Source: Mantis religiosa
Lineage: Eukaryota > Arthropoda > Insecta > Mantodea > Mantidae
Length of the DNA: 64,000 bases
Direction: 5' to 3'
NCBI GenBank assembly: GCA_030765055.1
Contig: CM060953.1
Location: 179,034,709 to 179,098,708 of the forward strand
The position numbers and the translations under genes were made by a program. Under the pieces are notes generated by a model that saw only the letters and a list, made by a program, of their open reading frames with translations, ran no database searches and had not been told where the DNA came from. Within the stretch, counting starts at the first letter, position 1; every line of letters starts with the position of its first letter. Below are positions 9,835 to 20,790 of this stretch, piece by piece.

Positions 9835-10045
9835 CTGTGACAGTTCGATCAAGATCGTACGCTGACACTGTGAATGAAATAATCCCAGGAAATCGTAGGT
9901 TGTCCGCTAGACAAGGTGCTGAAGTAACTGAGTTCTCAAATTGCACAGTTGGAACTGTTCTCAATCACTGTGTGCGGCTTAAAGCAGATGAGTGCCAAGA
10001 ATGTTAATCTGGAACAAAAATGTCCAAGAATGCTTTGCTCTGAAG
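9835..10045 (+). pseudogene. Possible mariner transposase HTH fragment
   Basis: The frame reads DTVNEIIPGNRRLSARQGA followed by VTEFSNCTVGTVLNH, which has the spacing of the second helix-turn-helix of mariner transposases (D.V..II..NRRLS...A..T..S..TV..VL). A frame change near 9990 is then followed by MSAKNV. No inverted ends were found. It could be chance resemblance; the call rests on the motif pattern only. Confidence 0.42.
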
Positions 10046-10640
10046 CCAACTGGCTTCCATCCGACGTGAGCCATTAAATGTTCATGGTCATTGTGACAGA
10101 TGACACTGATGGGGTTTCTCCGGCAGTTTTTGGGTACAGCCATCTCCAGCAATGTTGTCAGTGTAATTCTTAAGGTGGACTAATTGAAATAAGCACACTG
10201 CTACTAATCGAGTCTGTAATCCGCCATTTTGGAGCCTACATCCATTTTTGGGTTGTCACGTGTAAACAAGACAATACCCTTGTATAGCACTAATCAATAA
10301 TCTCTGCTTCATATAACTATGCCCCGCTGAGATGTATCACTCCGCGTGCAACTACCTTCCCCCTCACCCTAATTGGCTAATGCGTCATAGGTCATAGACG
10401 GTGCCTTGCCGTCACATTGAAACCTGCAGTAAACGTCATAATAATTGACAGGAAGATAGAAATAAGAATATGAAGGCATGCAAAAATAATGAAGTTTATA
10501 ATGAAACTAAGCAAGTTGAAACTGTATGAATTGAGCAATGAAACTGAAACAAGTTTATAATGAAAGGCCTTCGGCGTTTTACACTGCGATTTTTTTTTAA
10601 CCAGCGCACAAACCTTGCAAAAATGCTTGTCTTTCAGTCT
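10046..10640. other. No gene recognised
   Basis: AT-rich spacer; nothing recognised. Confidence 0.5.
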
Positions 10641-10985
10641 TAAAAGTCGTGTCACGTCATACTTGTCGTGTGTCCTTCATTCACCCAAGTCTCGTCAAGG
10701 TAGTGTATTTTGCGATTTGGACAATTTGATTGTCCTTAAATAACGTCTTCGCCACACAGCAATATCGCCCCTAGAGTGGTAAGCTTTCCTGTTGTCTCAA
10801 TTTCATGTCGCGATGTTCCTACGCAACTAACACACCTGTAAGTTCAGAGCACAGCTGTTCGACTTCTCTCACTGACAAAGACGGATTCTTCTCTGTGAGT
10901 GCATTAAACACATGAAACACAATTCTTATTTCGCCGCTTTCTAAAGGTTTTCACTTGCGATGCTTCAGCGGTAGACTCTGCCATT
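10640..10985 (-). pseudogene. DDE_3-type (IS630/Tc1-related) transposase fragment
   Basis: On the minus strand, after MAESTAEASQVKT (about 10983-10945), the segment IVFHVFNALTEKNPSLSVRE..QLCSELTGV is followed, after frame changes, by IHYLDETWVNEGHT (about 10690-10650). The latter is the characteristic first catalytic Asp region of a DDE_3-type transposase family that I know from insect genomes; the former fits its N-terminal region. Much of the middle is missing. A fragment of the middle of the same kind of protein lies at 48190-48476. Confidence 0.5.
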
Positions 10986-12106
10986 ATACATATAATAAGT
11001 ACACGCACAATAAACGATCAATAAAATAATTTAGCTCTCACACTCGGCAGAACACACCTTCGAATGGCGATATATGACTATCCAGTTCAAAACAAGGTCA
11101 GTGATAAAAGTCATATAAACAAATATGTCATCACTACCGCTAAATCACGTGATATCGTGCCATGTGCTTGAGAGCAAAGGAACCTCCTCTTTACTTCGTT
11201 TAAGAATTAACATGCATTTCAGGTAAACTCTGATGCGTAATTCATTCAAATAGTTACGAAAATATATATTTGACAATTCTCTTCCAACATATAAAGACAT
11301 ATCACCATGTTAAATAACGAACTAATTTTTACCGCACAACAGTCTGCACCACAACAGCAGCCAACGAGATGTGATAAGGTCACGTGACCGTTAAGACATA
11401 TGGGGCAAGCTTACGTAAAACAAGGATTGGTGTGTGTAATGTGAAGCCCTGATTAAAGATAATGCCATCTTTAGTACAGTACGCGCTGCTTCTCATTGTG
11501 TACTGCTCATAGTTCAGACAGTACGCGCACTTTTGAAGCGTGAGTTGCATTCCGTTTTGATTGTCAAATACTTTTCACAAACTCATGTCTATTATATTCA
11601 TGCGAGCCTCCTTTTGTTATACTACAGCTTGTGCTCATCCTCCAACTGCTTATTTTAATGCTGTTTTACAATTTGTAATTTTTCAACAACCCCCTCCCCA
11701 GGACCGTAATACATTAGCGTGTACATTTAGTAAACACACTAACGCGTATTCTCTGCCATTTTAATTTTTCTTTTGTTTCTTCTACACACATTTATCTTGC
11801 AAAAGCCTATTTTTCTTCCAAATGAAGCAAACCAAAATCAGCGTTTGCCAAAATGGTGCATTACTCATTTCGATGTAGATGGATCAAGTGGTACAGGAGT
11901 TCTACTTAACCGCGTGTATTTCAATTAGAAATTATTTACTAAATTCAAATCATCCCAAACTTTTAACAACGATCACCAAATTTTTACAACATTGGTTGTT
12001 AAAAATTGGTGTCCAAATTCATTTTTGCATATCACAAAAAATAGTAACAAAGGCATTAAAACACATAAAGCAATCATTTTATAAGCATATTGTAAATGGC
12101 CAATGC

Positions 12107-12107
<1 letters not shown>
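10986..12107. other. No gene recognised
   Basis: Over 1.1 kb of unassigned AT-rich sequence. Open frames at 11561 and 11879 have no motif; the second is extended only by the (GA)n repeat. Confidence 0.5.

Positions 12108-12188
<81 letters not shown>
12108..12188. repeat. (GA)n microsatellite
   Basis: Nearly pure GA dinucleotide array immediately left of mariner A. Confidence 0.93.
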
Positions 12189-12191
<3 letters not shown>

Positions 12192-12218
12192 CGAAAGAAG
12201 GAAATGGAGAATATTATA

Positions 12219-13127
12219 GGAGGGCTGTTCAATAAAAGACAATCACATTTTTTGTGACAACGTACCTTTACTCATCCTCATAATTTTGATGGCCCTTCTC
12301 AAAATAGTCTCCCCTGAATGCAATGCACTTATCCCAGCGTTTCTGCCAGTCTTCAAAAACATGCTGGAAACCACTTCTGAGAGATTCTTCAAAATCGCCT
12401 CCACAGCCTTCAGCACTGCTTCTGATGATGGATAATGCCTCCCACGAAGGCGTTTCTTCAAGTTAGAGAATAGAAAACAGTCACATGGGGCTAAATCCGG
12501 ACTATAGGGAGGGTGAGGGATGCACTTCACGTTGATTTTTGCAAGATATTCAGCAACAACATTGGCAATATGCGGCCACGCATTATCGTGGTGCAGCATC
12601 CAGCCTGCTTCATGGAAATGTGGTCTTTTGAGCCTGTTATGGACTTGCAATGTTTTCAGGACATCCCTGTTGTATTGTCCAGTTACTGATGTGTGTGCAG
12701 GTACAACATGCTGATAAACTATTCCATGAATATCAAAGAATGAGATGACCATAACTTTCCCAGCAGAAGCAACCGCTTTTGCTTTTTTGGGGGTTGGTGA
12801 TGAAGGAGATTTCCACACTGAGCTTTGTTGTTTGCTCTCAGGATCAAAATGATGTGGCCAAGTTTCATCAGCAGTGATTACGTTTGAAAGAAACTACGGA
12901 TCTTCCTCTAACATCAACTTTGACAGCATGTTGCCTCCATTGCCGCGGTAGGCGATACTGAACATGTCTTAACTAGTCTGGTTCTCACAGGAGGGAACCA
13001 GGAATACCAACAATGAAACTACTACGACGTGTTTGTTTCACATTAAGCTAACAGAATAAGATTGAATTTTAGTGGGAAAAATTCTGACCGTAAAAAAATT
13101 ATGATCATTCTTTATGAACAGCTCTTG
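12219..13127 (-). mobile_element. Mariner A, internally deleted, TA-flanked
   Basis: The inverted ends (GGAGGGCTGTTCAATAAA on the left, CAAGAGCTGTTCATAAAG reading inward from the right) are flanked by TA at 12217-12218 and 13128-13129. At 909 bp it lacks the N-terminal half of a ~1.3-kb mariner. A rearranged relative is at 33084-33715. Confidence 0.88.
12243..12930 (-). pseudogene. Mariner transposase (DD34D), C-terminal two-thirds
   Basis: All three catalytic aspartates are visible: TADETWPHHFDPE at about 12890, LHHDNAWPH at about 12590, and SPDLAPCDCFLF. I count 34 residues between the second and third Asp, the mariner DD34D signature. A 191-codon open stretch (12243-12818) is uninterrupted; a stop just upstream and loss of the N-terminal helix-turn-helix region inactivate it. 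The stop lies about 25 bp inside the left end of the element, a normal position for mariner. Confidence 0.88.
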
Positions 13128-13179
13128 TACAAGTTCATGCAAAAATCCATATAAATCAACCATTTCAATAGACCATAAC

Positions 13180-13804
13180 TTTTGAACCTATAATAGGACA
13201 CAAGTGCCACTTTGGCAGAATGTAATACACAATTGGGAGATTACATTACACTATTTATATCTCAGAGAAAATGTTAGAAGTGTCCTCCACCAGCATCTAT
13301 ACATGTTTGTACTCGTCTCACCATATTCGCTGAAGTTTTACGGAGAGTATCGGTTACGTATTTCGGTTGGTATGGATTCCTTGAGAACATATTGTCAGTG
13401 ACCTATTCTTGTACACTATTTTTTAGATATCCCCACAAGAAAAAATCCGGTGAAGTTAGGTCAGGGGATCTGGGTGGCCACAGACCTTTTGAGATCATTC
13501 GATTATCAAGGAAACTTGTTACAAGTTCCATTATATCATTAGATGTATGGTACGTTGCTCCATCTTGTTGGAAATAACCTTCCCTCAATTCGATATCATC
13601 CAGCTGCTCCACAAATGTCTTGAAAATGCGCATATAAACTTCAGTGTCTACAGTCATATTGAAGAAAATGAGGCCAACAATCCATAGATGCTGGTGTAGG
13701 ATACTTCCAGCATTTTCTCTGAGATGCAAATACTGTAATGTGATCTCCCAATTGTGTATTATATACTCCCAAAGTTGCACGGTGTCCTATTATTGGACTT
13801 GAAA
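13180..13804 (-). mobile_element. Mariner-like derivative B with ~110-bp inverted repeats
   Basis: The left arm (13187-13300) and right arm (13690-13796) are inverted copies: CC.ATAATAGGACAC, AATACACAATTGGGAGAT and ATCTCAGAGAAAATG.T.GAAGT occur inward from both ends. Between them sits part of a transposase. The outer limits are approximate; a related piece at 34868 and below shows the family end may extend further out (AATCCATATAAATC..CCATTTCAATAG..CATAAC, also seen at 13144-13180). Confidence 0.82.
13403..13690 (-). pseudogene. Tc1/mariner-type transposase fragment (B)
   Basis: The frame shows YFQQDGATYHTSN with the second catalytic Asp and WPPRSPDLTSPDFFLWGYLK with the third; it ends at a stop at 13403. 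I count 38 residues between the two Asp, more than in classical mariner, in line with the ...QQDGA.AHT...WPPRSPDLT..DFFLWG... group common in insects. The first catalytic region is absent. Upstream residues in the same frame are translation of the inverted arm, not protein. Confidence 0.8.
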
Positions 13805-14255
13805 GCAAGAGCTAAGAGCCGGAAAGAGTGCTTTCTAAAGTATTTAGAAGATCCAAACTACAAAACGGACTTACGTAGCTGAAAACAATGGCAATGCGTA
13901 TTTCCCACGTCTAGAATATATCACAAAGGTCTGTTTGGATCGAAGAACCATCCCCGTTAAACTGCGAGCTCTGTGGTACGACAGTCAACAAATTCTCTCG
14001 ACGAATTCTGAAACCTCTATTTCACCCACATAACAAAAGACTAGGCAGTACCAAGGGAACTACATGGAACAACGTAGGGTATCATTTGTTTCTTAGCTAG
14101 ATTAGTAAAGCTTGTAGTTCGAATGATATCCGTAACGCGATGTATTCTAATCAACTGGCTTCTTTTTAAAACCAAACAACACGACGAGACTGGATTCAAA
14201 GCTATAACATTGGATTGAAAATAACCAATTCACGGGCGTTATTTGTAAATAAATA

Positions 14256-15516
14256 CAGAGTGATTTATAAAGAACTGGCACATTTCTTTCATTAATTGTT
14301 CGAAACAAATTGTGCTAGCGCAAACTTATTATATTTAAAATGTAGAGGAATTTTCGGATATTATTTAACTCTATAGCAGATGTTGAAAATATCCTCCATC
14401 CTGCATGAGACACAACACGTCGTTCCACGTTACTGGCCACTCGGAGGTCTCTGTTGTCAATAGCTTGATTCTCCTTTGCGATGTTGTGCTCCAGTCTGGG
14501 GACGTGTGGCGTAAACACTTTCTTTTAAGTTACCCCATAGAAGGAAGTACAGCGATGTCAAATCTGCAAATCTCGGTGGCCACAGGTTCCTGGAAATTAT
14601 CCGGTCTCAAAGAAACTTGGTATGTAGCGCCATCTTTGACTCAGCTCTAGATCGTCCAGTTACTCAAAAATGAAAATTAGTCAGTACTATGAAGTGTTCA
14701 CAGTCTGGATAAAAAGCAATTGGCGCCACTATTGTCTGTGCAGATATTGCGCACCAAACTCCGATTTTAACCGGGTACTTAGGTGCTTCATGGATGACCC
14801 GTGGATTTTCGATGGCCCAATGGCGTGAGTTCTGTGAGTTCACATAACCGGATAAATGGAACCATGCTTCACCTGTGAACCATGTGATGGACAACAGGGC
14901 AGGATTTTGCACAATGAACGTCTGAAACCAACGACAATAATTCAATCTTTTGTCCTTATCTGGTTCCTGTAGCTGATTAACAAATGCAACCCTATATGGC
15001 TTTAGGCCTGCACTTTTTGCAGCTCTCTTGACACATTGAGTAGGTGTACCCTGTCCCCAGCAACGAACATCCTAATGATATTTTGGATGACTGCTCCAGT
15101 CGTGCTCACAGTGGGTAGCCTAGATGAACGATGCTCGCCTTTTTTACAAACCAGAGATCCAGCTGTTTCCAATTTGTTTACCAATCCCAGTATTGTGTTT
15201 CTTTTGGGAGGTTTACGAACACAAAATTCCCTCTGGTATGCCATTTGTGTAGCTGTAATTGAACTCGTAATCTAGTATTGCTTCACAAGCAAGAGTCGTT
15301 GATTTAATCAGTACTGTATTTTCACGTTGGGTACAACAAGATGTCGAAAACAGCTGCCAGCAATTTGGAATAAAACAAACATCTGCGCATCCAGTCTTAA
15401 GGAATCGAAACGCCAGAACATTCTGTTTAATTTGGTGCTAAAATGTGATCATTGAATGAACTCCCAACGAAATAATTAAAGAAATAAATGCGTCAGTTCT
15501 ATATTAAATCACCCTG
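14256..15516 (-). mobile_element. Mariner-like element C, near full length but decayed
   Basis: Inverted ends CAGAGTGATTTATAAAGAACTG and CAGGGTGATTTAATATAGAACT, flanked by TA at 14254-14255 and 15517-15518. The length of 1261 bp is typical of an autonomous mariner-like element. A related decayed copy without identified ends lies at 59940-60690. Confidence 0.88.
14400..15244 (-). pseudogene. Mariner-like transposase of element C, multiply broken
   Basis: From 15244 downward the minus strand reads MAYQREFCVRKPPKRNTILGLVNKL (N-terminal DNA-binding region), SAGLKPYRVAFVNQLQEPDK-type sequence near 15000-14960, RLNYCRWFQTFI, WFTGEAWFHLSGYVNSQN (first catalytic region, with the Asp replaced by Gly-Glu-Ala context), GVWCAISAQTIVAP, and near 14600 a decayed LWPPRFADLT..YFLLWGNLK. 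At least two frameshifts and several stops separate these blocks. The catalytic triad is incomplete, so it is clearly a pseudogene. Confidence 0.82.
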
Positions 15517-15518
15517 TA

Positions 15519-16570
15519 TTTAGAAGAAGGATATAATTTTTTGATATAGCACGTTTACATCATCTGTTTATGTGAATTTATAAAGGAATATAGATGATAT
15601 GAACTAGGGAAGTTTAAAAAGTAAGTAATGAAAGCACAAAGGAATCAGTAAAGGCTTGTCTTGATTCTCTGAGGCATGTATTTAACATTCATGACATAAT
15701 CGAACATTTGCGAACATCGCCGATCATTACCGAAGGAGTTACATGAACTATGGAATTGTACAGCCACATTTTTTCCTTCTTCAAAGCAAGCTGCTTGACA
15801 TCTTGTTGCTCAAAATACTTCTCTAGTTTTCTACTTCTACTTGTCTAGTAAAACAACTTCTGAATTGATCTCCAGATACCTGAAGAGATTGACTGCATTC
15901 TGCCCAAAATCTGCAAAATGAGATTAATCTCAAATTGGTACCGGAAATCCTTGCATGGCAGTGTGCAATGTCAGAGATAAATGGATTTATAGCCACTGCC
16001 ATGACTGACTGCAATTCAACATTTCTCCTGAGCAGAGTATGAAAACATACATTAAACATTTAGCGTTTTAGTGTAGAAACCTCTCTTATGAAGTTGGCAA
16101 CGCTACTTAAGAGATTTTCCCTTGAGAGCAACCGCAGATGATATGGGATAACTCCATCTGTACAAATAAATCTCCCGTTTTGTACTTTTTGAACTTCTCC
16201 GACTTTATTACTCATGCGGTTTGTATTTAAGATGAGGCATTTTAGCTTCGCCACATGTCCGTTGCTTTACTGCTTGTATCCACGGGATTTACGGCAAGTT
16301 CACCAACTGTCTCCACGTAATGTTTCTCCACAGCTACATCAAGGTCTTCTTTTGATTAAACCGCGCAGAAGCATCGTAAATCTTGACACAGCACGGGTTA
16401 AACGTGCATCGGCTTACTGCTGCAGCAAATAAAACTTCCACACGACTATAACAATCCAAAGATTGAAGCAAGATACGGAAAGTGGCGCAGACCCAAAAAA
16501 ATTCTCATAAAAGCGACAAAATAAGAACCGTCTACAAGTGCACTATTTGCGGATTTCATCTCCGAAATCA
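15519..16570. other. Unassigned; minus-strand open stretch 15823-16254 of unknown nature
   Basis: Two consecutive minus-strand frames (16060-16254 and 15823-16059) separated by one stop give a 140-codon nearly open stretch (HLRLLSRENLLSSVANFIRE, then NVELQSVMAVAINPF). I recognise no family. It may be part of an unknown transposon. Confidence 0.35.
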
Positions 16571-16573
16571 ATA

Positions 16574-16591
16574 CATATATATATATATATT
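16574..16591. repeat. Short (AT)n
   Basis: Nine or so AT dinucleotides. Confidence 0.85.
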
Positions 16592-16615
16592 CATGTTTCC
16601 TTATTATTTTAAGTT

Positions 16616-16685
16616 ACGTCTTACAATGTTACGATGAATAAAATGCCTGAAATGATACTCAAATAAGCCCAGGGTCGATAGAGGA
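16616..16685 (-). repeat. SINE family A, 3' fragment
   Basis: Minus-strand match to the tail of SINE A only (ATGATACTCAAATAAGCCCAGGGTC, GATGAATAAAATG). Confidence 0.75.
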
Positions 16686-16979
16686 TAAGGACTGTTAATA
16701 TTTCAATAAATTCAGATACTTATTATACATTTAGCTTCTTTTTGGCCTTTAAATGTGTACCACTGATTATGTGATGTCATAAAAACATTTTCAAGTGAAT
16801 TTTTATGCTGGTGAGGAAATACCGCTCTAACAAACTCAGTAGCCATCCCTTATCTGGTTCTAACGAGAGACCCAAAAGCATCCGTACCGTCTGCGCGGTG
16901 TTTTGCTATGCGCATCCTCAGGGCTGGTTGCCGTCTACCGCTATTATAGGAAGCGCGGATGAAACCATGCTACATTTTT

Positions 16980-17260
16980 AAAACTAATTGTAAAGGCTTC
17001 ACTTATCCATGTTATTAAAGGAAATACTAGCAAATTCCTGGTAGATATTTTGTTTTAATTCTTTCGCGGTGTGTGGATTTGTCATATTCAGTTAACGCTT
17101 GAAGTTACCCCAAAGATAGAAATCGCAGAAGGTTAAGTCGTGGGCCCAAAGCCACGTATCTCTACTAATAATTATGTTCAGAAACACATTTTCAATTTTA
17201 CTGTTCTCATCGAAAGATGGGCTGTATGAGTTGTTGCAGTCTTGTTAAAGAAAGGCAAAA
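16980..17260 (-). pseudogene. Mariner-type transposase C-terminal fragment (F)
   Basis: On the minus strand LWAHDLTFCDFYLWGNFKR (about 17150-17100), then after a stop NMTNPHTAKELKQNIYQEF. The first corresponds to the third catalytic Asp motif (SPDLT.CDFYLWG.LK), the second to the following segment of the same transposase group. No inverted ends found; it is a fragment. Confidence 0.65.
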
Positions 17261-18096
17261 TAACGCTCAATGACTCAATTTTCTAAAACAAGGGAGAATG
17301 CAAAACAGTATTCAAGTATGTACAGGCGTCAACTGTTGACTAGAAAAAAATTGGGTCTGTAACTCTTTCTCAGCTAAAGGAGTACTGTCAGCGTTTCTCA
17401 AGGACAACTACGGCGAGTGATAGTTTCTTTGGACAACGGCGGTGGCCAATTTCAGCAACTGCTTTAATAACATGGGTAAGTAAAGACTTTAAAAGTAACT
17501 TTAAGAACGATGCGTGGTATCTTCCGCGCCTTTCTATGTAAGCAGCAGATGGCAACGAGCACCGAGGATGTGGACAGGCAAATAACTGCGCAGCCGGTTC
17601 GGATGCTTTTGGGTCTCTGGGTATCATTCCATTTAATCCTTTTCTTACTCCTCCCTTGTCCTAAATCTGAAGCAGACCTATGTTCATAGGTTAAGGGAAG
17701 CGGGAAGTGTAAAATGGTCAAAAATGCCAGTTTTCATTTTCATTTCAGTTAAATTCTCTGTAAATATTTTCTGTACAAGGTTATATAAGTACGCAGTTCT
17801 TATTTATTTAAACACGTTTTAAAGATATCGATGCATTCCATTTAAATGGCAACATGGCATGCTTTAAGAGCTTTTTCTCGGCTTTTTTTTTTCATTTCTA
17901 TGGCCATTTTCCTTAGCAGCCATTAGGGTTTACAGATTTGAAATTTGGTACACTTCTTTCTGATACAGAATTACATATATTGACCTAGAATTATGATGAA
18001 ATAACTCACCATTTGTGTATGGCAACCATATCTTTTTGGAAAAAAATGTGTAAATTTTACTTTTTCATTTTTGCTCATAGATTAGATGGATACTTA
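17261..18096. other. No gene recognised
   Basis: Unassigned sequence; open frames on the minus strand at 17388-17721 overlap and lack motifs. Confidence 0.5.
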
Positions 18097-19387
18097 CGAG
18101 GGTGAGTCAAAAAGTAGTGCCTCCTATTTGTTTTCCTTAAATAAGTAAGTTATGTGAAAACTTTGAATTTGGTGCTATTCCTCAAACCTTCTCCAATCCC
18201 CATGCAGTAGTAACTTCCCAAGTCAACAGGTGGCAGCACTGCATCCTCTTGCAAAATGGCTGACATCGACATTCGTATTAGACAGCGTTCTGCGATTGAA
18301 GTTTTGACTGCGGAAGGTGAAACGCCAATTCGCATTCACGAAAGGCTAAAAAATGTGCATGGTGATGCAAGGGTGGATGTCAGCACTGTTAGACGATGGG
18401 CTCGTCGCTGTAACGAAGCTGAAGGGCAAACACCACTGGCCGATGAAAAGCGAAGCGGCAGGCTGGTGACTGCAGTGACTCCATGCAACATTCAGCGAGT
18501 CGATGACATCATTCGTGGTGATCACCGGGTAACAACAGGTGAATTTTGTCGCATTACCTCCCTCAGTAAAGGCAGTGTGATGACGATTATTCAACAACTG
18601 GGTTACTCAAAAGTTTGTTCACGTTGGGTAACAATAATGTTAACCGCCCCAAACAAAGAAACAAGGAAAACAATAGCCTCCGAAGACTTTCAGCGCTTCA
18701 ATTTGGAGGAAGAGGAGTTTCTGGAAAAAAATTGTTACTGGAGACGAAACGTGATTTTAAACCTGAATCAAAGAGGCAGTCAATGGAATGTCATCACACA
18801 ACGTCACCGAAGAAAAAAAAAATTCAAAGCTCAGCGGTCGGCAGGGAAAGTTATGGCGACAGTTTTGGGATGCAGAGCGTGTGGGTATGATTGATTTTTT
18901 GGAGCAGGGATGCACAATAAAATCTGTCAAATACGTCTGAACTCTCAAAAAGCTGAAAGCACGTCTTCGCGGAGTTCGCCCAACAAAAACTATCGCGGAT
19001 GTTCTTCTTTTGCATGACAATGCAAGACCACACACCAGCCGTTACACCACTGCACAAATTGAGAAATTGGGATGGCAAGTCTTACCTCACCCCCACCCAT
19101 ACAGCCCTGACCTGGAACCATCAGACTTCAATCTGTTCGGGCTACTAAAGGAAGCTCATCGTGGGATTCATTTTGAAGATGAGGAGGCTGTGAAAACGTC
19201 CGTGTGTCAATGGCTTAGGAAGCAAGACCGTGTGTTTTACCACACTGGAATACATGCCCTAGTTAAAAGGTGGACCAAAACTGTGGAAAAGGACGGAGAT
19301 TATATTGAATAGTGACAAATTAATCGTCAATGTTGTAGTTTACAAGCTATGTAAATTGGATTCAATTTTCTTTTTGACCCATCCTCG
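18097..19387 (+). mobile_element. Mariner D, full-length element
   Basis: Inverted ends CGAGGGTGAGTCAAAAAG and CGAGGATGGGTCAAAAAG (reading inward), flanked by TA at 18095-18096 and 19388-19389. Length 1291 bp with the transposase frame starting 160 bp from the left end and stopping 75 bp from the right end, the standard mariner layout. The best preserved autonomous-type element in the window. Confidence 0.94.
18256..19312 (+). pseudogene. Mariner transposase (element D), frameshifted but nearly full length
   Basis: The start ATG at 18256 (MADIDIRIRQRSAIEVL) opens an intact N-terminal half with the first helix-turn-helix (IRIHERLKNVHGD.....STVRRWARR) and the second (IIRGDHRVTTGEFCRITSLSKGSV). 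The first catalytic Asp lies in VTGDET near 18735-18755 in a shifted frame, followed by stops. In the last frame, 19010-19312, LLLHDNARPHTS and SPDLEPSDFNLF carry the second and third Asp, and the protein ends TVEKDGDYIE with a stop. I count 35 rather than 34 residues between these Asp because of one extra residue in PHPHPYSPDL. Several frameshifts between 18700 and 18950 and a stop in the KYV.TLKKLKA stretch inactivate it. Confidence 0.92.
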
Positions 19388-19409
19388 TATATTAGATACC
19401 ATTAGAGAT

Positions 19410-19473
19410 ATAATTCTAGGTCAATATCATAACAGACTCACATAATTCTAGGTCAATATCATAACAGACTCAC
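19410..19473 (+). repeat. 32-bp tandem duplication beside mariner D
   Basis: ATAATTCTAGGTCAATATCA followed by TAACAGACTCAC is present twice head to tail (19410-19441 and 19442-19473). A single related TTGACCTAGAATTAT in opposite orientation lies just left of the mariner at about 17979. Confidence 0.8.
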
Positions 19474-19687
19474 ATTTAAAATTTTTTAGTAGTGTGCTAT
19501 TAATAGTTACTCTAATTATGGGACAGCAATATATTCTACCCTTTTTAAAAAATCTGTTTAGTTATTAAACAATTTTTAACAGAAAGTATAAAAGCTAGGA
19601 TAATGAAACTTTCCATATATATTACCCATAGCCAGATATATGTGCCTATTTTTTTCAAAGGAATTCATTCAGTAATACTTGAGAAAA
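19474..19687. other. No gene recognised
   Basis: AT-rich spacer. Confidence 0.5.
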
Positions 19688-19688
19688 A

Positions 19689-19739
<51 letters not shown>
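19688..19739. repeat. (GAT)n microsatellite, LINE tail
   Basis: About 17 GAT triplets. On the minus strand this is an (ATC)n tail directly after the LINE 3' end. Confidence 0.92.
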
Positions 19740-19740
<1 letters not shown>

Positions 19741-19949
19741 GGGTTTAAGGGCGCTCAACCTCTGGGTCATCAGCGCCCCCAAAAACCCAGTTAGGATAAA
19801 ACGGATTAAAATACTAAAATACTAAAAGGAAAAAAAAACTTACTAGATAAAACAGAGATAAAACCAACGCAGGACGGAGTGGCAAAGACTAAAATGGAGA
19901 CTTAAAACCATAAAAGGAGTAAAACAGTAAAATTCCCAATTGTAGGGGT

Positions 19950-20690
19950 CTAAATTCTAAAATTGGTATCTAAAACGAAGGTTAAAACTTTGCCTACTGT
20001 CGTCTCGTTATCCGCGAGGATCTCCGCCAAGCTGGCCGGAAGCTGCAGAGACCTGCGGAGACGTGCTAGTCTAAAACAATCTAAAAATATGTGTCGTACC
20101 GACAGTTCCGAACCGCACAGCGGGCAAACTGGAGCCGGGGTACGATTTAATAAAAACCTGTGGGTAAAATAAAGTGGCCTATGCGCAACCGAACCAGGGT
20201 TATTACCTCCCGACGGGAGACACGACAGGAGGACGCCCAAGGAATCGGGAGCTCCCTCACCGATCTCAGCTTATGGTCACGCAGAGCAGACCACTCATCG
20301 CGCCAGCACGAGAGCGCCGCCCTACGCACAAGCCGAAAGTCTTCCGTATTGACCAAAGGGAGGGTAACACTAGGTGCTGTAGTTGCCACCTTAGCAGCCA
20401 AATCCGCCATTTCCTTCCCTTCCAGGCCCACATGACCAGGGATCCATGCGCAGACCACGCTGACGCCAGGGGCGTGCAAAACGTGGAGGGCGTCCTGGAT
20501 ACGCTGCACCAGGGGGTGGTGGTGGTACAGCGCACGTAGTCTGTGAAGGGCGCTCAGAGAGTCGCTAAGGATAAGGCTGTCACCCAACCTTCTGCGGCGA
20601 ACATATAAAATGTCTCGGTATATTGCATGGAGCTCTGCAGCATAGACAGAAGTGCCGCCATGGATGCCGAATGTAAACGGTTCGGCCCCA
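19950..20690 (-). pseudogene. LINE RNase H and C-terminal region, frameshifted
   Basis: The frame from about 20690 gives FTFGIHGGTSVYAAELHAIY (RNase H Glu), LGDSLILSDSLSALHRL (Asp in LSDSLSAL) and AWIPGHVGLEGKEMADLAAK (His and last Asp), then LVRLRIGH. A one-base shift near 20165 moves the reading to LYFTHRFLLNRTPAPVCPLCGSELSVRHIFLDC, a C..C..H..C element usual after RNase H in I-type and related LINEs, ending at 19950. The RNase H active-site residues are all visible, so decay seems recent apart from the truncation. Confidence 0.85.
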
Positions 20691-20790
20691 TGGACATTGA
20701 GAAAAAGAGAATTATCTTGTCCAGGTGTACTCGACTACGCTCCACATTTGCGGCTTCCCTTAGTTCTTGAAACTATACTTCGGATCAGGT

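Larger units (their letters stand above)
19688..20790 (-). mobile_element. I-type LINE with RNase H domain, 5'-truncated
   Basis: The minus strand ends GGGGGCGCTGATGACCCAGAGG..GAGCGCCCTTAAACCCA and then (ATC)n, a 3' end typical of insect I-clade/related LINEs. Upstream is an RNase H domain and a C-terminal zinc-knuckle region. The same 3' end occurs at 8656-8698 and 63597-63632. The 5' limit is uncertain (20750-20890); the preceding part of the RT is not recognisable. Confidence 0.82.

Noticed and set aside
11879..12242. Frames of 89-118 codons around a GA repeat
   Set aside because: Extended by the dinucleotide repeat and without any motif.
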